Of a stretch of DNA of 64,000 nucleotides, positions 16,776-26,978 are shown piece after piece. Numbering within the stretch: position 1 is the first letter of the stretch; every line of letters starts with the position of its first letter. The stretch lies in contig CAMQVH010000004.1 in NCBI GenBank assembly GCA_947038155.1, positions 62,001-126,000 of the forward strand. Direction: 5' to 3'. The position numbers were made by a program, and so were the translations under genes. Under the pieces are notes generated by a model, which made no database searches, had not been told where the DNA came from, and saw nothing but the letters and a program-made list of their open reading frames with translations. This DNA is from an uncultured Bacteroides sp. (GTDB lineage: Bacteria; Bacteroidota; Bacteroidia; Bacteroidales; Bacteroidaceae).

Positions 16776-16863
16776 GATGGTGTCACTATCCCACTAAGAT
16801 AGTGTAAGTATCCTGTGGGGATAGTGACACTATGCCAGTAGGATAGTGACACTATTTTAGAGC
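16776..16863. promoter_or_regulatory. Four-unit 22-bp tandem array of dyad sites
   Basis: Units start at 16776, 16798, 16820 and 16842, exactly 22 bases apart. The core is GATAGTGACACTAT, itself a dyad (ATAGTG-A-CACTAT). Units 3 and 4 are perfect; units 1 and 2 carry substitutions. It lies between the response-regulator stop and the promoter of the secreted-protein gene. A period of two helical turns fits cooperative binding by an OmpR-type regulator. Confidence 0.65.
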
Positions 16864-17559
16864 TTAGTTTGCAATGAGTTTATAGCCGATTCCCCGCACA
16901 TTGACGATACGTATTTGCTCATCCTGCGACAACTTATGCCGCAGTTTCGTGATGAATACATGCAGACTCCGGGAATTGAAGAAACTGTCATCCCCCCAAA
17001 GTTCCAGCAGAACGTCCTGCGTATTGACCACCTGATTCCGGTTCTCACAAAGCCGTTTCAGTATTTCCGACTCGCGGTGGGAGAGTTCCTGTCTCACTCC
17101 GGCATGCAGCAATGTCTGCGCGACCGGATCGAACAGATAACTTCCTATCTCAAAACGGCTGGTTACCTTTGTCTCCGTGAAGCTGAACGCTTTTCCCATC
17201 AGCGCCTTGATACGTATGATCAGTTCCTGCATGCCGAAAGGTTTTTTCAGATAATCGTTTGCTCCGAGTTCGAATCCTTCTACCACATCGTTGATGGCCG
17301 AACGGGCGGTCAGAAACAGTACAGGTGTCTGCTTGTCCGTCTGCCGGATGCGGCGTACCATTTCGAATCCGTCCATTTTGGGCATCATCACATCGGCCAC
17401 CAGCACGTCCGGCCGAAGTTCAAAGAAAAGATGCAATCCTTCTTCGCCGTCGGAGGCGGTATGGATGGTAAAACCGTTTTCTTCGAGCGTATCTTTGATA
17501 ATCATGGCGAGTGTCAGTTCGTCTTCCACCAACAATACTGTAATGTCGTTTTTGCTCAT
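16864..17559 (-). CDS. OmpR-family response regulator
   Basis: A 231-residue two-component regulator. The receiver domain shows the acidic pocket (VEDE near 11-14), phospho-acceptor Asp56 in VLVADVMMP, the switch Thr in LFLTARS and the conserved Lys in YLKKPFGM. The winged-helix C-terminal domain includes LSHRESEILKRLCENRNQVV and the recognition region NSRSLHVFITKLRHKL. It follows its kinase by 12 bases. It resembles the RprY type of Bacteroides regulators, but I cannot tell it from other paralogues without alignment, so no symbol is given. The 22-bp dyad array begins right after its stop codon. Confidence 0.93.
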   Translation of the reverse strand: MSKNDITVLLVEDELTLAMIIKDTLEENGFTIHTASDGEEGLHLFFELRPDVLVADVMMPKMDGFEMVRRIRQTDKQTPVLFLTARSAINDVVEGFELGANDYLKKPFGMQELIIRIKALMGKAFSFTETKVTSRFEIGSYLFDPVAQTLLHAGVRQELSHRESEILKRLCENRNQVVNTQDVLLELWGDDSFFNSRSLHVFITKLRHKLSQDEQIRIVNVRGIGYKLIAN

Positions 17560-17571
17560 GGTTCTGATGTT

Positions 17572-19086
17572 TTAGATAGTAATGGTAAATGTACTTCCTT
17601 TGCCGGATTCACTTTTGACGGTGATGGTGCCTCCATGTTTTTCGACCATGCTTTTGACATAGAAAAGTCCTAAGCCGTATCCTTTCACGTTATGAAGATT
17701 TCCGGTCGGAACGCGATAGAATTTGTCGAATATATGTTTCTGTTTATCCAGAGGGATACCTATTCCATGATCAGAGACGGTGATAGTCACCGTTTCTCCC
17801 GTTTGGCGGCACTGAATCGTAATCTCTGCTTCTTGTTTCGAATATTTCACGGCATTGTCTATCAGGTTACTGATGATATTGCTGAAATGAGTGCGGTCGG
17901 CTACTATCGTCAGTGCTTCCGGTTCTGTTTCCAGTGTTATGTGTACGGGGATATCCGCTTTTAGCTGGTGCTGCTCTATTAAAGAAGTAATCAGTTCTTT
18001 CAGACAAATCTCTTCGGGGTGCAGTCTGAACGTCTTGCGGCTTTCCATGCTCATGGAAAGAATCTGTTCGACGAGTCCGCTCAAACGCTGTAGCTGCTCT
18101 TGGCTGATGCGCAGATATTGGTCACGTTTGCTCTTCTCTTCCGCCTGGTTGAAATTCAGCAGCGCATCGTTGGCGGCATACGCCACGGCAATCGGAGTCT
18201 TTAACTCATGCGTGATGTTGTTCGTAAAGTTGCTCTTCATTTCTTCCAGCGTCTTTTGTTTCAGCAGTGTGCGGATGAGGAACCAGAAGGAAAATCCGAG
18301 GATGAGGAAGATGACAAATGAAGTGACCAGGATGCCGGTCATTTGTTTCCATACCAGGGAGGTGATGGGTTCCATTATCAGTTGGTAGCGTTGGCTGTGA
18401 TGCCTGTTGAATTCGTAGTCGTAGCGGATGGCTTTCGGGCTGGGGATATAGGTGCTGTCTCCTGCGATGCCCAGTGTATCTACGAATGTCTGGGATGAAT
18501 CCTGAGTGGCTCCGCTGTATATATATAAGGTATGGTGAGGCACATCTATGTTGTGTGCTTTCAGTACATCGGTGAGTAGACTGTCATATTTTTGCAGGTT
18601 GATGTCGATGTAGGTGTCCACGCCGGAGTGCATACCCTGCTGGACGCTGAGTATGAGTTCTTTCATCGAGTCCTGTTTCTTTAATAATACATCGAGTCCG
18701 CTTTCGCTGGAGGCAACGGCGCTGGCATCCGGATCGTTGTCATTGACGGCTAGGGTATCTACTGCTGTTTCCGTGCGTGTATGCAGGGTGTCTTTGTAGG
18801 TACTGTCCGTATAAGAGACAGTCTGGCTTGTCACCAGCGACTTGCCGTCCGCACCATATCCGGCGGAAACGGTGACCGAACCATGTTCCACATTATCCTT
18901 TTGCAGCTCGTTGACGCGAAGCACGATTTCATTAAAGTCGCTCGTACGCATGGCGTCTTTGATATTATTGTTCATTTCCTGCTTCATCGTGCGGTAAAGC
19001 CCTGTCAACCAATATGTCTGGTAAACAAAGATGCCTGTCAGTGAGCAGATGACAAGGATAATGATATGTTTCAACGGTAATTTCAT
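17572..19086 (-). CDS. Sensor histidine kinase
   Basis: A 504-residue membrane kinase and partner of the following response regulator. Residues 8-25 form the first membrane span, about 26-245 the periplasmic sensor region (Asp/Ser-rich, no recognised fold), and 250-272 the second span. The H-box ITHELKTPIA has His293. The ATPase domain shows the N box ISNLIDNAVKYS, G1 VSDHGIGIP and G2 GYGLGLFYVK, all intact. It is the first gene of the two-gene operon. A -7 box TATCTTTG lies at 19092-19099. It diverges from the outer-membrane barrel gene at 19220, another possible target. Confidence 0.93.
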   Translation of the reverse strand: MKLPLKHIIILVICSLTGIFVYQTYWLTGLYRTMKQEMNNNIKDAMRTSDFNEIVLRVNELQKDNVEHGSVTVSAGYGADGKSLVTSQTVSYTDSTYKDTLHTRTETAVDTLAVNDNDPDASAVASSESGLDVLLKKQDSMKELILSVQQGMHSGVDTYIDINLQKYDSLLTDVLKAHNIDVPHHTLYIYSGATQDSSQTFVDTLGIAGDSTYIPSPKAIRYDYEFNRHHSQRYQLIMEPITSLVWKQMTGILVTSFVIFLILGFSFWFLIRTLLKQKTLEEMKSNFTNNITHELKTPIAVAYAANDALLNFNQAEEKSKRDQYLRISQEQLQRLSGLVEQILSMSMESRKTFRLHPEEICLKELITSLIEQHQLKADIPVHITLETEPEALTIVADRTHFSNIISNLIDNAVKYSKQEAEITIQCRQTGETVTITVSDHGIGIPLDKQKHIFDKFYRVPTGNLHNVKGYGLGLFYVKSMVEKHGGTITVKSESGKGSTFTITI

Positions 19087-19091
19087 ACGGA

Positions 19092-19099
19092 CAAAGATA
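19092..19099 (-). promoter_or_regulatory. -7 box (TATCTTTG) of the kinase-regulator operon
   Basis: Minus-strand TAnnTTTG match 6 bases from the start codon, implying a very short or leaderless transcript. It lies inside a small inverted repeat AAAGATA/TATCTTT. Confidence 0.4.
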
Positions 19100-19219
19100 G
19101 TATGAAACTATTATCTTTCTTCTCTTTGATAAGACTAAATAACACTAGATAAGCCGGCGATAACGTAAAGTTTCGTTTTTTCTCCCGTATTTTGCAGCAT
19201 ACTCAAAAATAAATACGAT

Positions 19220-21328
19220 ATGAAACGAACTTATTTACTGCTTTTGTTACTTTTCATGTATTGGATGTACGCTTCTGCACAGCAGGTACAGACAGCGCAG
19301 GAACCTGCCGACAGCGTAAAAAACGTAGCCTATATAGACAGCCTGTATCGGGAACTTCCCGAAGTCATGATCACCGGCGAACGTCCGGTAGTAAAAGCCG
19401 AACAGGGGAAACTGGTATACGACGTTCCGAGACTGGTCGGCAGTCTGCCGGTAGACAATGCCTATGATGCAGTAAAGAACCTGCCGGGAGTTGTCTCCAT
19501 GAATGATGCCCTGACGTTGGGAGGGCAGCCGGTCACTGTGGTTATCAACGGAAAAGTGACCACCCTCTCTGTAGAGCAATTAAGCAACCTGCTGAAATCA
19601 ATGCCCGTCAGCCGGATTGAAAAGGCGGAAGTGATGTATTCCGCTCCGGCACGTTATCAGGTGCGCGGACCGATGATCAATCTGATACTGACTTCGGGCA
19701 TGGGAAAAGAACCTTCTCTTCAGGGAGAACTATATACCGCTTACAGCCAATTACACTACGAATCTCTGGCAGAACGTGCGAGCCTTCTATACTCCGGACG
19801 CAAATTTTCTGCTGATCTTCTCTACTCTTACTCTTACAGCCGCGAACGGAGGGAGACAGACAAGGAAGCGCTTCACACGCTCGCCGACGGTTCGGTGCAT
19901 CCGATGAATATGTATGATATCACTACTTCCCGCCACAACAATCACCAGATACGCCTTGGGATGGACTATGCCTTTACCGACAAGCATTTGCTGAGCTTGG
20001 TTTATACCACTGCTTTCACCGATGTCAAACCTTACGCCACAGTCACCGGTGCGCAGAACTCGGTCACCGATTCGCACTCGGAAGGACAGCTCCATAATGC
20101 CAAACTCGACTATCAGACTCCTTTCGGACTGAAAGCCGGAGCGGAATTTACCTATTATCATGCTCCCGGCAGTCAGCTGCTTTACAGCACACTGGGAGAA
20201 GAAACACTGAACTTCCTGAGCAAAGATAACCAAAGGATCAACCAATGGCGTTTCTATGCCGGACAAGAACATACTTTGGGCGCAGACTGGGGATTGAATT
20301 ATGGTGTTGCTTATACGACCGCATTGGACAATAGTTATCAAATGTATTTCGATCCCGAAACGGAAACTTTACTGCCGGACAACAACATGCAATCCCGTCG
20401 TCGCGAGCAGACGCTGAACTTTTATGCCGGACTCAGCAAGAGCTTCGGTGAGAAACTTTCGGCGGACGTCTCTCTGGCTGCCGAGCAATATCATACGGAT
20501 ATGTGGAACGAATGGAGCCTGTATCCGGTTGCCAACCTGACTTATTTGCCTGCTCCGGGACATATCCTGCAATTTTCATTGAGCAGCGACAAAGAATATC
20601 CGGAATACTGGAGTATGCAGAATTCCACTTCCTACATGGGCGCTTATTCCGAAATTCAGGGAAATCCCTTCCTCAAACCGGCAACCAACTACGAAGCTAA
20701 CATTAGCTATATATTAAAAGGTAAATATGTGCTGACCGCCTATTACAGCCGCACGAAAAACAAGGAAATGCAGACGCTTTACCAGTCTCCGGAACGTCTG
20801 GTCGAGATCTATAAATGCTTTAACTTCGACTTCTCGGAACAGGCGGGCTTGGTAATGGTAGTTCCCTTTAAAGTGAAGAAATGGCTGGACTCCCGCATCA
20901 CGGCAATCGGCTTCCGTTACCGTCAGAAAGACAGTGATTTCTGGGATATCCCGTTCGACCGCAAACTATATACGTTTGTATTGACCATGAACAATACCTT
21001 CACTCTTTCCACCAAACCTGATTTGAAGTTTACCCTAAGCGGATTTTATCAGAACAAGGCGATACAAGGCATTTTCGACCTTCCCCGTTCGGGAAATCTG
21101 GATGCGGCCCTGCGCTATACTTTCGCAAAGGGAAAAGCACAACTGACCTTGAAATGTGATGACATATTTAATACTTCCACCATTTCGACTAATGTCCGTT
21201 TCGGACAACAGAATGTGAAGAATCACTATATGAAGACTACCCGTGCCTTCGGTATTTCCTTCAACTACAAATTCGGAGGATACAAGGAGAAAAAGCGGGA
21301 AGAGGTGGATACTTCCCGCTTTAAATAA
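19220..21328 (+). CDS. TonB-dependent receptor-like outer-membrane barrel protein
   Basis: A 702-residue outer-membrane protein with a signal peptide (LLLLLFMYWMYASAQ). The N-terminal plug-like domain (about 50-150) contains the TonB-plug pattern NLPGVVSMNDALTLGG, ending in ARYQVRGPMINLILTSG. The rest is a long series of amphipathic strands and ends in Phe-Lys after a basic tail. It lacks the carboxypeptidase-regulatory domain and long plug of SusC proteins. It corresponds to the outer membrane beta-barrel family often annotated as TonB-dependent. It is divergent from the kinase pair and stands alone; no SusD partner follows. Confidence 0.8.
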   Translation: MKRTYLLLLLLFMYWMYASAQQVQTAQEPADSVKNVAYIDSLYRELPEVMITGERPVVKAEQGKLVYDVPRLVGSLPVDNAYDAVKNLPGVVSMNDALTLGGQPVTVVINGKVTTLSVEQLSNLLKSMPVSRIEKAEVMYSAPARYQVRGPMINLILTSGMGKEPSLQGELYTAYSQLHYESLAERASLLYSGRKFSADLLYSYSYSRERRETDKEALHTLADGSVHPMNMYDITTSRHNNHQIRLGMDYAFTDKHLLSLVYTTAFTDVKPYATVTGAQNSVTDSHSEGQLHNAKLDYQTPFGLKAGAEFTYYHAPGSQLLYSTLGEETLNFLSKDNQRINQWRFYAGQEHTLGADWGLNYGVAYTTALDNSYQMYFDPETETLLPDNNMQSRRREQTLNFYAGLSKSFGEKLSADVSLAAEQYHTDMWNEWSLYPVANLTYLPAPGHILQFSLSSDKEYPEYWSMQNSTSYMGAYSEIQGNPFLKPATNYEANISYILKGKYVLTAYYSRTKNKEMQTLYQSPERLVEIYKCFNFDFSEQAGLVMVVPFKVKKWLDSRITAIGFRYRQKDSDFWDIPFDRKLYTFVLTMNNTFTLSTKPDLKFTLSGFYQNKAIQGIFDLPRSGNLDAALRYTFAKGKAQLTLKCDDIFNTSTISTNVRFGQQNVKNHYMKTTRAFGISFNYKFGGYKEKKREEVDTSRFK

Positions 21329-21334
21329 TAAGTA

Positions 21335-22963
21335 TTATCTATTTTTTGCATACTCATCCAGTACGCGCTTGATACTTTGTCCTATTTTTACGTAATCGGC
21401 TTCGTTCAGATTGGCGAGCGAAACACGGACACTCCATTTCGGTCCGGCAAATCCGCCGCCGTTCAGCAGGACGAGCGAAGTCTCGTTGGCAAGGCGGAAA
21501 ACAACGTCGAGCGGATTGTAGGTCTTTTGCAGATAGTCTACAAATTCGTCACCGTAGAATTTCTTTGCCCATACCAGCATGTCGATTTCCGAATAATATC
21601 CGGCACGCAGCGGGTCTTCTATCAGCGTAAAGCCGGTGCTGTCCCAGAGTGCATGCAGTCGACGGTGGATGATTTCCTGCATCTTTGCCTTGTACCGGTC
21701 TTCCTTGTCGAGAAGGGAGAAAGCGGCGAACAGGCTCATCTGCATTTGCTGGGGCAGCGAGAGTCCTGCGGTATGGTTCAGTGCAATCTGCCGGCTGTCG
21801 GCCACCATGCGGTCAATAAACTTCATCTTCTCGGGATGTAAACTGAGGCTTGCATAACGCTTGTTTAAGATTGCTGTTTGCTCCTCCGACAGGCGGGCAA
21901 TCATTTTGTCGTAGATGTTGTCTTCGTGTAGGGCTATCACTGCATTTCTCCATCCTGTGGCTCCGAAATACTTGGAGAAGGAGTAGACGCAGAGTGTATT
22001 ATGCGGCAACTCCGCCATCAACGAACGGAAGTGAGGTATGAATGTTCCGTACACATCGTCCGTAATGATCATCAGATTCGGATTGTCATTCTTTACGATG
22101 TTGACAATACGTGCGGCAGTCTCCGGGCTCAGCGCGTAACTGGGCGGATTGCTCGGATTGGTGATGAACAACGCTTTTATCTGCGGATTTTTCAGTTTAT
22201 CGATATCTTCATCTTTATATTGCCAGGTGTGCAGCCCGTCCGGTGTCATCTGATCGGCAGATATTTCGGTAACATCGAACTGATAGCGGCGTAATTCCGG
22301 AATCTCGATGTAAGGCGTGAAGACAGGAATCATTAGGGCGATGGAATCCCCTTGATTCAACAGGAAGTTTTCCTGCAATGAATCGAATACATAGCACATG
22401 GCAGCCGTTCCGCCTTCGGTAGCGAAGAGGTCGAATGTGCCTTTAGGGGGACGGCGGTCGCACATTTCCTGTGCCAGATAATCCTGTATGATCAGTTCGG
22501 TGAAGTGCAGGATACGGTCGGGGACAGGATACTGGTCGCCGATGACCGATTCCGCCCATTCATGAACCAGTCTATCCGGATCGGCTGCGTGCTCCATCAG
22601 CATATAATTATAGGTTTCTTTCAGTAACCTGGCTCCGGCTTCTTTCTCGTTCTCTTTGAGGAAAGCCTCGAAGCGGGCGGCTATTCCTTCCTGTTGTGGG
22701 ATGCCTGCTATTCCTTCTTCCAGGGATTGGACACGGCGACATTCGCAAAGTCCGAATTTTCCTAACAGGAAGAATGCTTCACGCGGTTCGGTCGCAATCC
22801 AGTTTGGGTTGCCTCGTCCTGCGTTCAGCATGGTATGGGCCATTTTCTTGATACTCTCGTCAGCCATTTCGATGAGCTTGTTTTTAAGTTCGAAAGGGCT
22901 GATCGTTTCCATCTTTTTGGCAAAGTTCTTGGTGATAGCTGTGCCAGTTGTTTTCTTTTCCAT
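21335..22963 (-). CDS. aspD: Aspartate 4-decarboxylase (bifunctional aspartate aminotransferase)
   Basis: PLP enzyme of 542 residues that converts L-aspartate to L-alanine and CO2 in the cytosol. It belongs to the AspD/Asd branch of fold-type I aminotransferases and is longer than ordinary aspartate aminotransferases. The pyridoxal lysine is Lys331 in YSFSKYFGATGWRN, and NPSNPPSYALS matches the family substrate loop. The N-terminal block LNAGRGNPNW is typical of aspartate 4-decarboxylase. The start at 22963 is preferred over an upstream ATG at 23008 because family-like sequence begins there. It follows aspT by 60 bases and completes the decarboxylation-exchange cycle. Confidence 0.9.
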   Translation of the reverse strand: MEKKTTGTAITKNFAKKMETISPFELKNKLIEMADESIKKMAHTMLNAGRGNPNWIATEPREAFFLLGKFGLCECRRVQSLEEGIAGIPQQEGIAARFEAFLKENEKEAGARLLKETYNYMLMEHAADPDRLVHEWAESVIGDQYPVPDRILHFTELIIQDYLAQEMCDRRPPKGTFDLFATEGGTAAMCYVFDSLQENFLLNQGDSIALMIPVFTPYIEIPELRRYQFDVTEISADQMTPDGLHTWQYKDEDIDKLKNPQIKALFITNPSNPPSYALSPETAARIVNIVKNDNPNLMIITDDVYGTFIPHFRSLMAELPHNTLCVYSFSKYFGATGWRNAVIALHEDNIYDKMIARLSEEQTAILNKRYASLSLHPEKMKFIDRMVADSRQIALNHTAGLSLPQQMQMSLFAAFSLLDKEDRYKAKMQEIIHRRLHALWDSTGFTLIEDPLRAGYYSEIDMLVWAKKFYGDEFVDYLQKTYNPLDVVFRLANETSLVLLNGGGFAGPKWSVRVSLANLNEADYVKIGQSIKRVLDEYAKNR

Positions 22964-23023
22964 AATGGTTTTTATTATTTTGATACTTAATTTTGATTTC
23001 CTATACATTCACTATACTGACAT

Positions 23024-24718
23024 TTACATGAGCAATACGATGGCTACTCCCCAGATAATCAGTAGTGTATTACCGACTGCATACGTCACGGTGTATCCTA
23101 ACGCGGGAGTGTCGCTTCCCAGTGCGTCTTGAATAGCTCCCAGTGCGGCAGTTGTGGTGCGTGCCCCGGCTGTACATCCCAGTGTGAGGGCAGGGTGGAA
23201 CTTGAACAGATATCTTCCCATCAGCAGTCCGCTGAGAAGGGGGATGGCGGTTGCCAGCGCACCGACGATAAACAGGCTGAATCCTACTTCCTTGAAACCG
23301 GTCACGAAGCTGGGACCTGCGGCGATGCCGACAACGGCGATAAACATATTCAGTCCTACATTATTCAATACCCATAACGAAGGTTCGGGAATACCGCCAA
23401 AGGTAGGATGTTTGCTACGTAGCCAGCCGAATACGAGTCCTGCGATCAAGGCACCTCCACTGGTGGACAGGCTGATCGGGATACCTCCCAGGTGAATGGC
23501 AAGTGCACCGACCAGACCACCGAGCAGGATACCCAGTCCCACGAAGATCATATCTGTCTGGTTGGTGGGGCGATCGATATAGCCCATCTGTTTGGCGGCA
23601 GTTTCTACTTCGAGTTTTGTTCCGGTCAGTTCGAGGATATCGCCGGAGTCGATCACTGTCTGAGCGAGTACCGGCACATTGATGCCTGCCCGCTTGATGC
23701 TGCGGATGCTGACACCGTGCATGAATTTCAGCGCACGGATCGTGGAGACCTTTTCGCCTGCGAATGTGCGGTGGGTGACCATTACCGGAAGCGTCTCTGC
23801 CGGGAAGTCGAGCAGTTGGGCGTCGATCACTTCCGGACCGATCCAGTCTTCTTCGCCGATTGCATATTCACGGCGGCCGCTTAATACGACTTCATCGCCC
23901 GGTTGTAGAAGCATATCCGGGGTGACTTCTTCTATGACGCCCTTTTGCCGTACGCGTTCTACAAACAGCCGTTTATCGTTTTCCACCAGATAGTTCTCCA
24001 GTTCGCTGACCGTTTTTCCTTTGCCGAACCATTCGTTGTCTATTTTATAAGCACGGAATACGACGGGGCGGAGGGCGGTGTAAAATCCGGGTTCATCTGC
24101 TTCGGAAGTTCCCATTTTGGCTTCCAGCTCTTTGCAGTCCGCTTTCACCTTCTCCAGTCCGCCCAGCATTTTGGGACCGAGTGAAGCCAGAATCCACGCG
24201 GAACCTGCCGTACCGAAAATATAAGTCACAGCGTATGCTACGGGGATAGCATTGATAAATGTCGCTTTTTGCGCATCGCTGATGCTTAATTGATTGATCG
24301 TGTCGCTTGCCACACCGATTACTGCGGAAATGGTCTGTGAGCCTGCCAGCAATCCGGCAGCTTCGCCTACATGGTAGCCCATGATTTTGGCAAGTATCCA
24401 TGGGGCGATGAGGCTGACAATGCACATCAGGACGGCAAATCCTACTTGCGGCAATCCGTCTTTCTTCAATCCGCGAAAGAATTGCGGACCTACCTTATAG
24501 CCCACAGCGAATAAAAACAGGAGGAAAAAGACAGCTTTCATCGGGCCGTCTACACTAATGTTTAATTGCCCCACCAGTACTCCGACCAGTAGCACGCTGG
24601 TTACTGTTCCCAACGAAAATTTTCCTATTTTGAATCTGCCCAGCCAGAAGCCGGCGAATAAAGTGAGGAAAATGGCAAGTTCGGGATGATCCCTTAATTG
24701 ATTAATAATCCATTCCAT
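23024..24718 (-). CDS. aspT: Aspartate:alanine antiporter
   Basis: A 564-residue inner-membrane antiporter of the AAE family. Two blocks of about five membrane spans (1-180 and 390-564) flank a cytosolic region of about 200 residues with two TrkA-C-type domains (around [16 protein letters not shown] and [19 protein letters not shown]). Conserved motifs include [15 protein letters not shown] and its C-terminal counterpart [18 protein letters not shown]. It exchanges aspartate for alanine; coupled to the decarboxylase this exports one negative charge less per cycle and consumes a proton, so it builds proton motive force. It is the first gene of the operon. Confidence 0.92.
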
Positions 24719-24886
24719 ATATGATGTTCTTGTTTAGGTTATGTTCTTAACAACCGTTCTTCTACAAAAAGAGTTTAGGGGAGTATGTGCGTTATCGTCA
24801 TAGTTTATAAAAATATAAATTAATTGTGCGGAAGTTCCGGGCAAACGAGAGAGCGTCTTAAATTTCTCAGTTTCGCTTTTTTGTTA

Positions 24887-24894
24887 TACTTTTG
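24887..24894 (+). promoter_or_regulatory. -7 box (TACTTTTG) of fhs
   Basis: TAnnTTTG match 30 bases before the fhs start at 24925; only a partial TTTC stands near the -33 position. Confidence 0.55.
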
Positions 24895-24924
24895 TCACTT
24901 CAAATAAAACTAATCATATTCTGT

Positions 24925-26592
24925 ATGAAATCAGACATAGAAATAGCTCGCAGTGTCGAGTTGAAAAAGATCAAGCAAGTTGCCGAAAGCATCGGAATCC
25001 CTCGTGAAGAAGTCGAAAATTATGGTCGCTACATCGCGAAGATTCCCGAACAACTGATCGACGAGGAGAAAGTGAAGAAAAGTAACCTTGTCCTGGTAAC
25101 TGCCATCACAGCGACAAAGGCGGGTATCGGCAAAACTACAGTATCTATCGGTCTCGCCCTGGGACTGAACAAAATCGGAAAGAAGGCGATTGTCGCTTTG
25201 CGCGAGCCGTCTCTCGGTCCTTGCTTCGGCATGAAGGGAGGAGCAGCGGGTGGGGGATACGCACAGGTGCTTCCGATGGAGAAGATCAACCTGCATTTTA
25301 CGGGAGACTTCCATGCGATTACTTCCGCGCATAACATGATTTCTGCTTTGCTCGATAATTATCTTTATCAGAATCAGGCGAAAGGTTTCGGATTGAAAGA
25401 AATTCTCTGGCGTCGGGTGCTCGACGTGAACGACCGTTCGTTGCGCAGCATCGTAGTCGGACTCGGACCCAAGTCGAACGGTATCACGCAGGAGTCTGGC
25501 TTCGATATTACTCCGGCTTCGGAAATTATGGCCATTCTCTGCCTTTCCAAAGATGTGGAAGACTTGCGCCGTCGCATTGAAAATATTCTGCTTGGTTTTA
25601 CATATGATGACCAGCCCTTTACGGTGAAAGATCTCGGAGTGGCGGGAGCTATCACGGTATTGCTGAAAGACGCCATCCATCCGAATCTGGTGCAGACGAC
25701 CGAAGGTACCGCCGCTTTCGTACACGGCGGACCGTTTGCCAATATCGCTCATGGCTGTAACTCTATTCTTGCCACCAAACTGGCAATGTCATTCGGTGAC
25801 TATGTGATCACGGAAGCCGGATTCGGCGCAGACCTCGGTGCTGAAAAGTTCTATAACATCAAATGCCGCAAAAGCGGACTCCAGCCCAAACTGACCGTGA
25901 TTGTCGCTACGGCACAAGGACTGAAGATGCACGGTGGTGTCAGTCTCGACCGCATCAAGGAACCGAACATGGAAGGACTGAAAGAAGGATTGCGCAATCT
26001 GGATAAACATATTCGTAATCTTCGCTCTTTCGGACAGACGGTAGTAGTTGCTTTCAATAAGTTTGCCACCGACACGGACGAGGAAATGGAAATGCTGCGC
26101 GAGCACTGCGAACAGTTGGGTGTAGGTTACGCCATCAATAATGCGTTCAGCGAAGGTGGTGAAGGAGCGGTAGATATGGCCCGCCTCGTAGTCGATACGA
26201 TAGAAAATAATCCGTCCGAACCTTTGCGTTATACGTATAAAGAAGAAGACAGTGTACAGCAGAAAATAGAGAAAGTGGCTACCAACCTTTATGGAGCCAG
26301 CGTCATTACGTATAGCAGCATCGCCCGCAACCGCATCAAGCTGATTGAGAAAATGGGAATCACTCATTATCCGGTTTGCATTGCCAAGACGCAATACTCC
26401 TTCTCTGCCGATCCGAAAATTTATGGTGCCGTGAATAATTTCGAGTTCCATATCAAGGATATAGTGATTAATAACGGCGCCGAAATGATTGTAGCGATTG
26501 CAGGAGAAATTCTTCGTATGCCGGGACTGCCCAAAGAACCGCAAGCGCTGCATATCGACATTGTAGATGGTGAAATAGAAGGACTGAGCTGA
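24925..26592 (+). CDS. fhs: Formate--tetrahydrofolate ligase
   Basis: A 555-residue enzyme that makes 10-formyl-THF from formate, THF and ATP. The P-loop [11 protein letters not shown] lies at about residues 63-72, followed by the signature [21 protein letters not shown] and later [16 protein letters not shown]. Length and motifs are normal. The ATG at 24925 is preferred over one 33 bases upstream, because the upstream residues fall on the promoter and show no homology. It faces the glyA gene, which supplies 5,10-methylene-THF, so the two convergent genes serve one-carbon metabolism. Confidence 0.97.
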   Translation: MKSDIEIARSVELKKIKQVAESIGIPREEVENYGRYIAKIPEQLIDEEKVKKSNLVLVTAITATKAGIGKTTVSIGLALGLNKIGKKAIVALREPSLGPCFGMKGGAAGGGYAQVLPMEKINLHFTGDFHAITSAHNMISALLDNYLYQNQAKGFGLKEILWRRVLDVNDRSLRSIVVGLGPKSNGITQESGFDITPASEIMAILCLSKDVEDLRRRIENILLGFTYDDQPFTVKDLGVAGAITVLLKDAIHPNLVQTTEGTAAFVHGGPFANIAHGCNSILATKLAMSFGDYVITEAGFGADLGAEKFYNIKCRKSGLQPKLTVIVATAQGLKMHGGVSLDRIKEPNMEGLKEGLRNLDKHIRNLRSFGQTVVVAFNKFATDTDEEMEMLREHCEQLGVGYAINNAFSEGGEGAVDMARLVVDTIENNPSEPLRYTYKEEDSVQQKIEKVATNLYGASVITYSSIARNRIKLIEKMGITHYPVCIAKTQYSFSADPKIYGAVNNFEFHIKDIVINNGAEMIVAIAGEILRMPGLPKEPQALHIDIVDGEIEGLS

Positions 26593-26643
26593 TTTTTACT
26601 ATTTCATTTAGTATATTTCTGTACTGTCAATCATCCAATATAA

Positions 26644-26685
26644 ATCCCCGTCTTTCCACTTCTGATAGTTTGGGAAGACGGGGAT
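26644..26685. terminator. Hairpin after fhs
   Basis: A 14-bp stem with one G-T pair (26644-26657 with 26672-26685) and a possible outer stem AATCATC/GATGATT. It has no strong T-tract, so termination is likely but not certain. Confidence 0.5.
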
Positions 26686-26844
26686 GATTGTATATAGAGT
26701 CCAGTGTACCGGTATGTTGACCTTGTCTGATACACTGTACGATTGAAGTCGCTGCTTTCCGGAAAAGTATAGTGCGTATTTCAATTTCTCTTTTTGTAGT
26801 AAGAAAACATATTTTTGGGCAGATAGTTTGTCTGACTCTGTTAA

Positions 26845-26888
26845 TAAATAAAAAAGAAAAGCCTGTTTTCTTCACAGAAAGCAGGCTT
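26845..26888 (-). terminator. Intrinsic terminator of glyA
   Basis: Minus strand: a stem between 26877-26888 and 26859-26870, loop 26871-26876, followed by a T-rich tract (26845-26858). It lies 91 bases past the glyA stop. Confidence 0.8.
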
Positions 26889-26978
26889 ATAAAATTCAAA
26901 AGAAATTCTTTATGAAATGTTGAACACAAATGCTGCTAATTCACATTACCGGCATTTGGTTACTCAAAGAAAGAAATC

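Noticed and set aside
16776..16863. The 22-bp array as a CRISPR
   Set aside because: The repeats are directly abutting with no room for spacers and no cas genes are present.
16864..19086. Naming the two-component pair rprXY
   Set aside because: Type and length fit, but other paralogues cannot be excluded without alignment.
22964..23008. ATG at 23008 as start of the aspartate decarboxylase
   Set aside because: The extra residues (MYRKSKLSIKIIKTI) are AT-rich and unlike the family.
26627..26929. A 100-codon frame on the minus strand after fhs
   Set aside because: It crosses the glyA terminator and the hairpin after fhs and has no protein-like motif.
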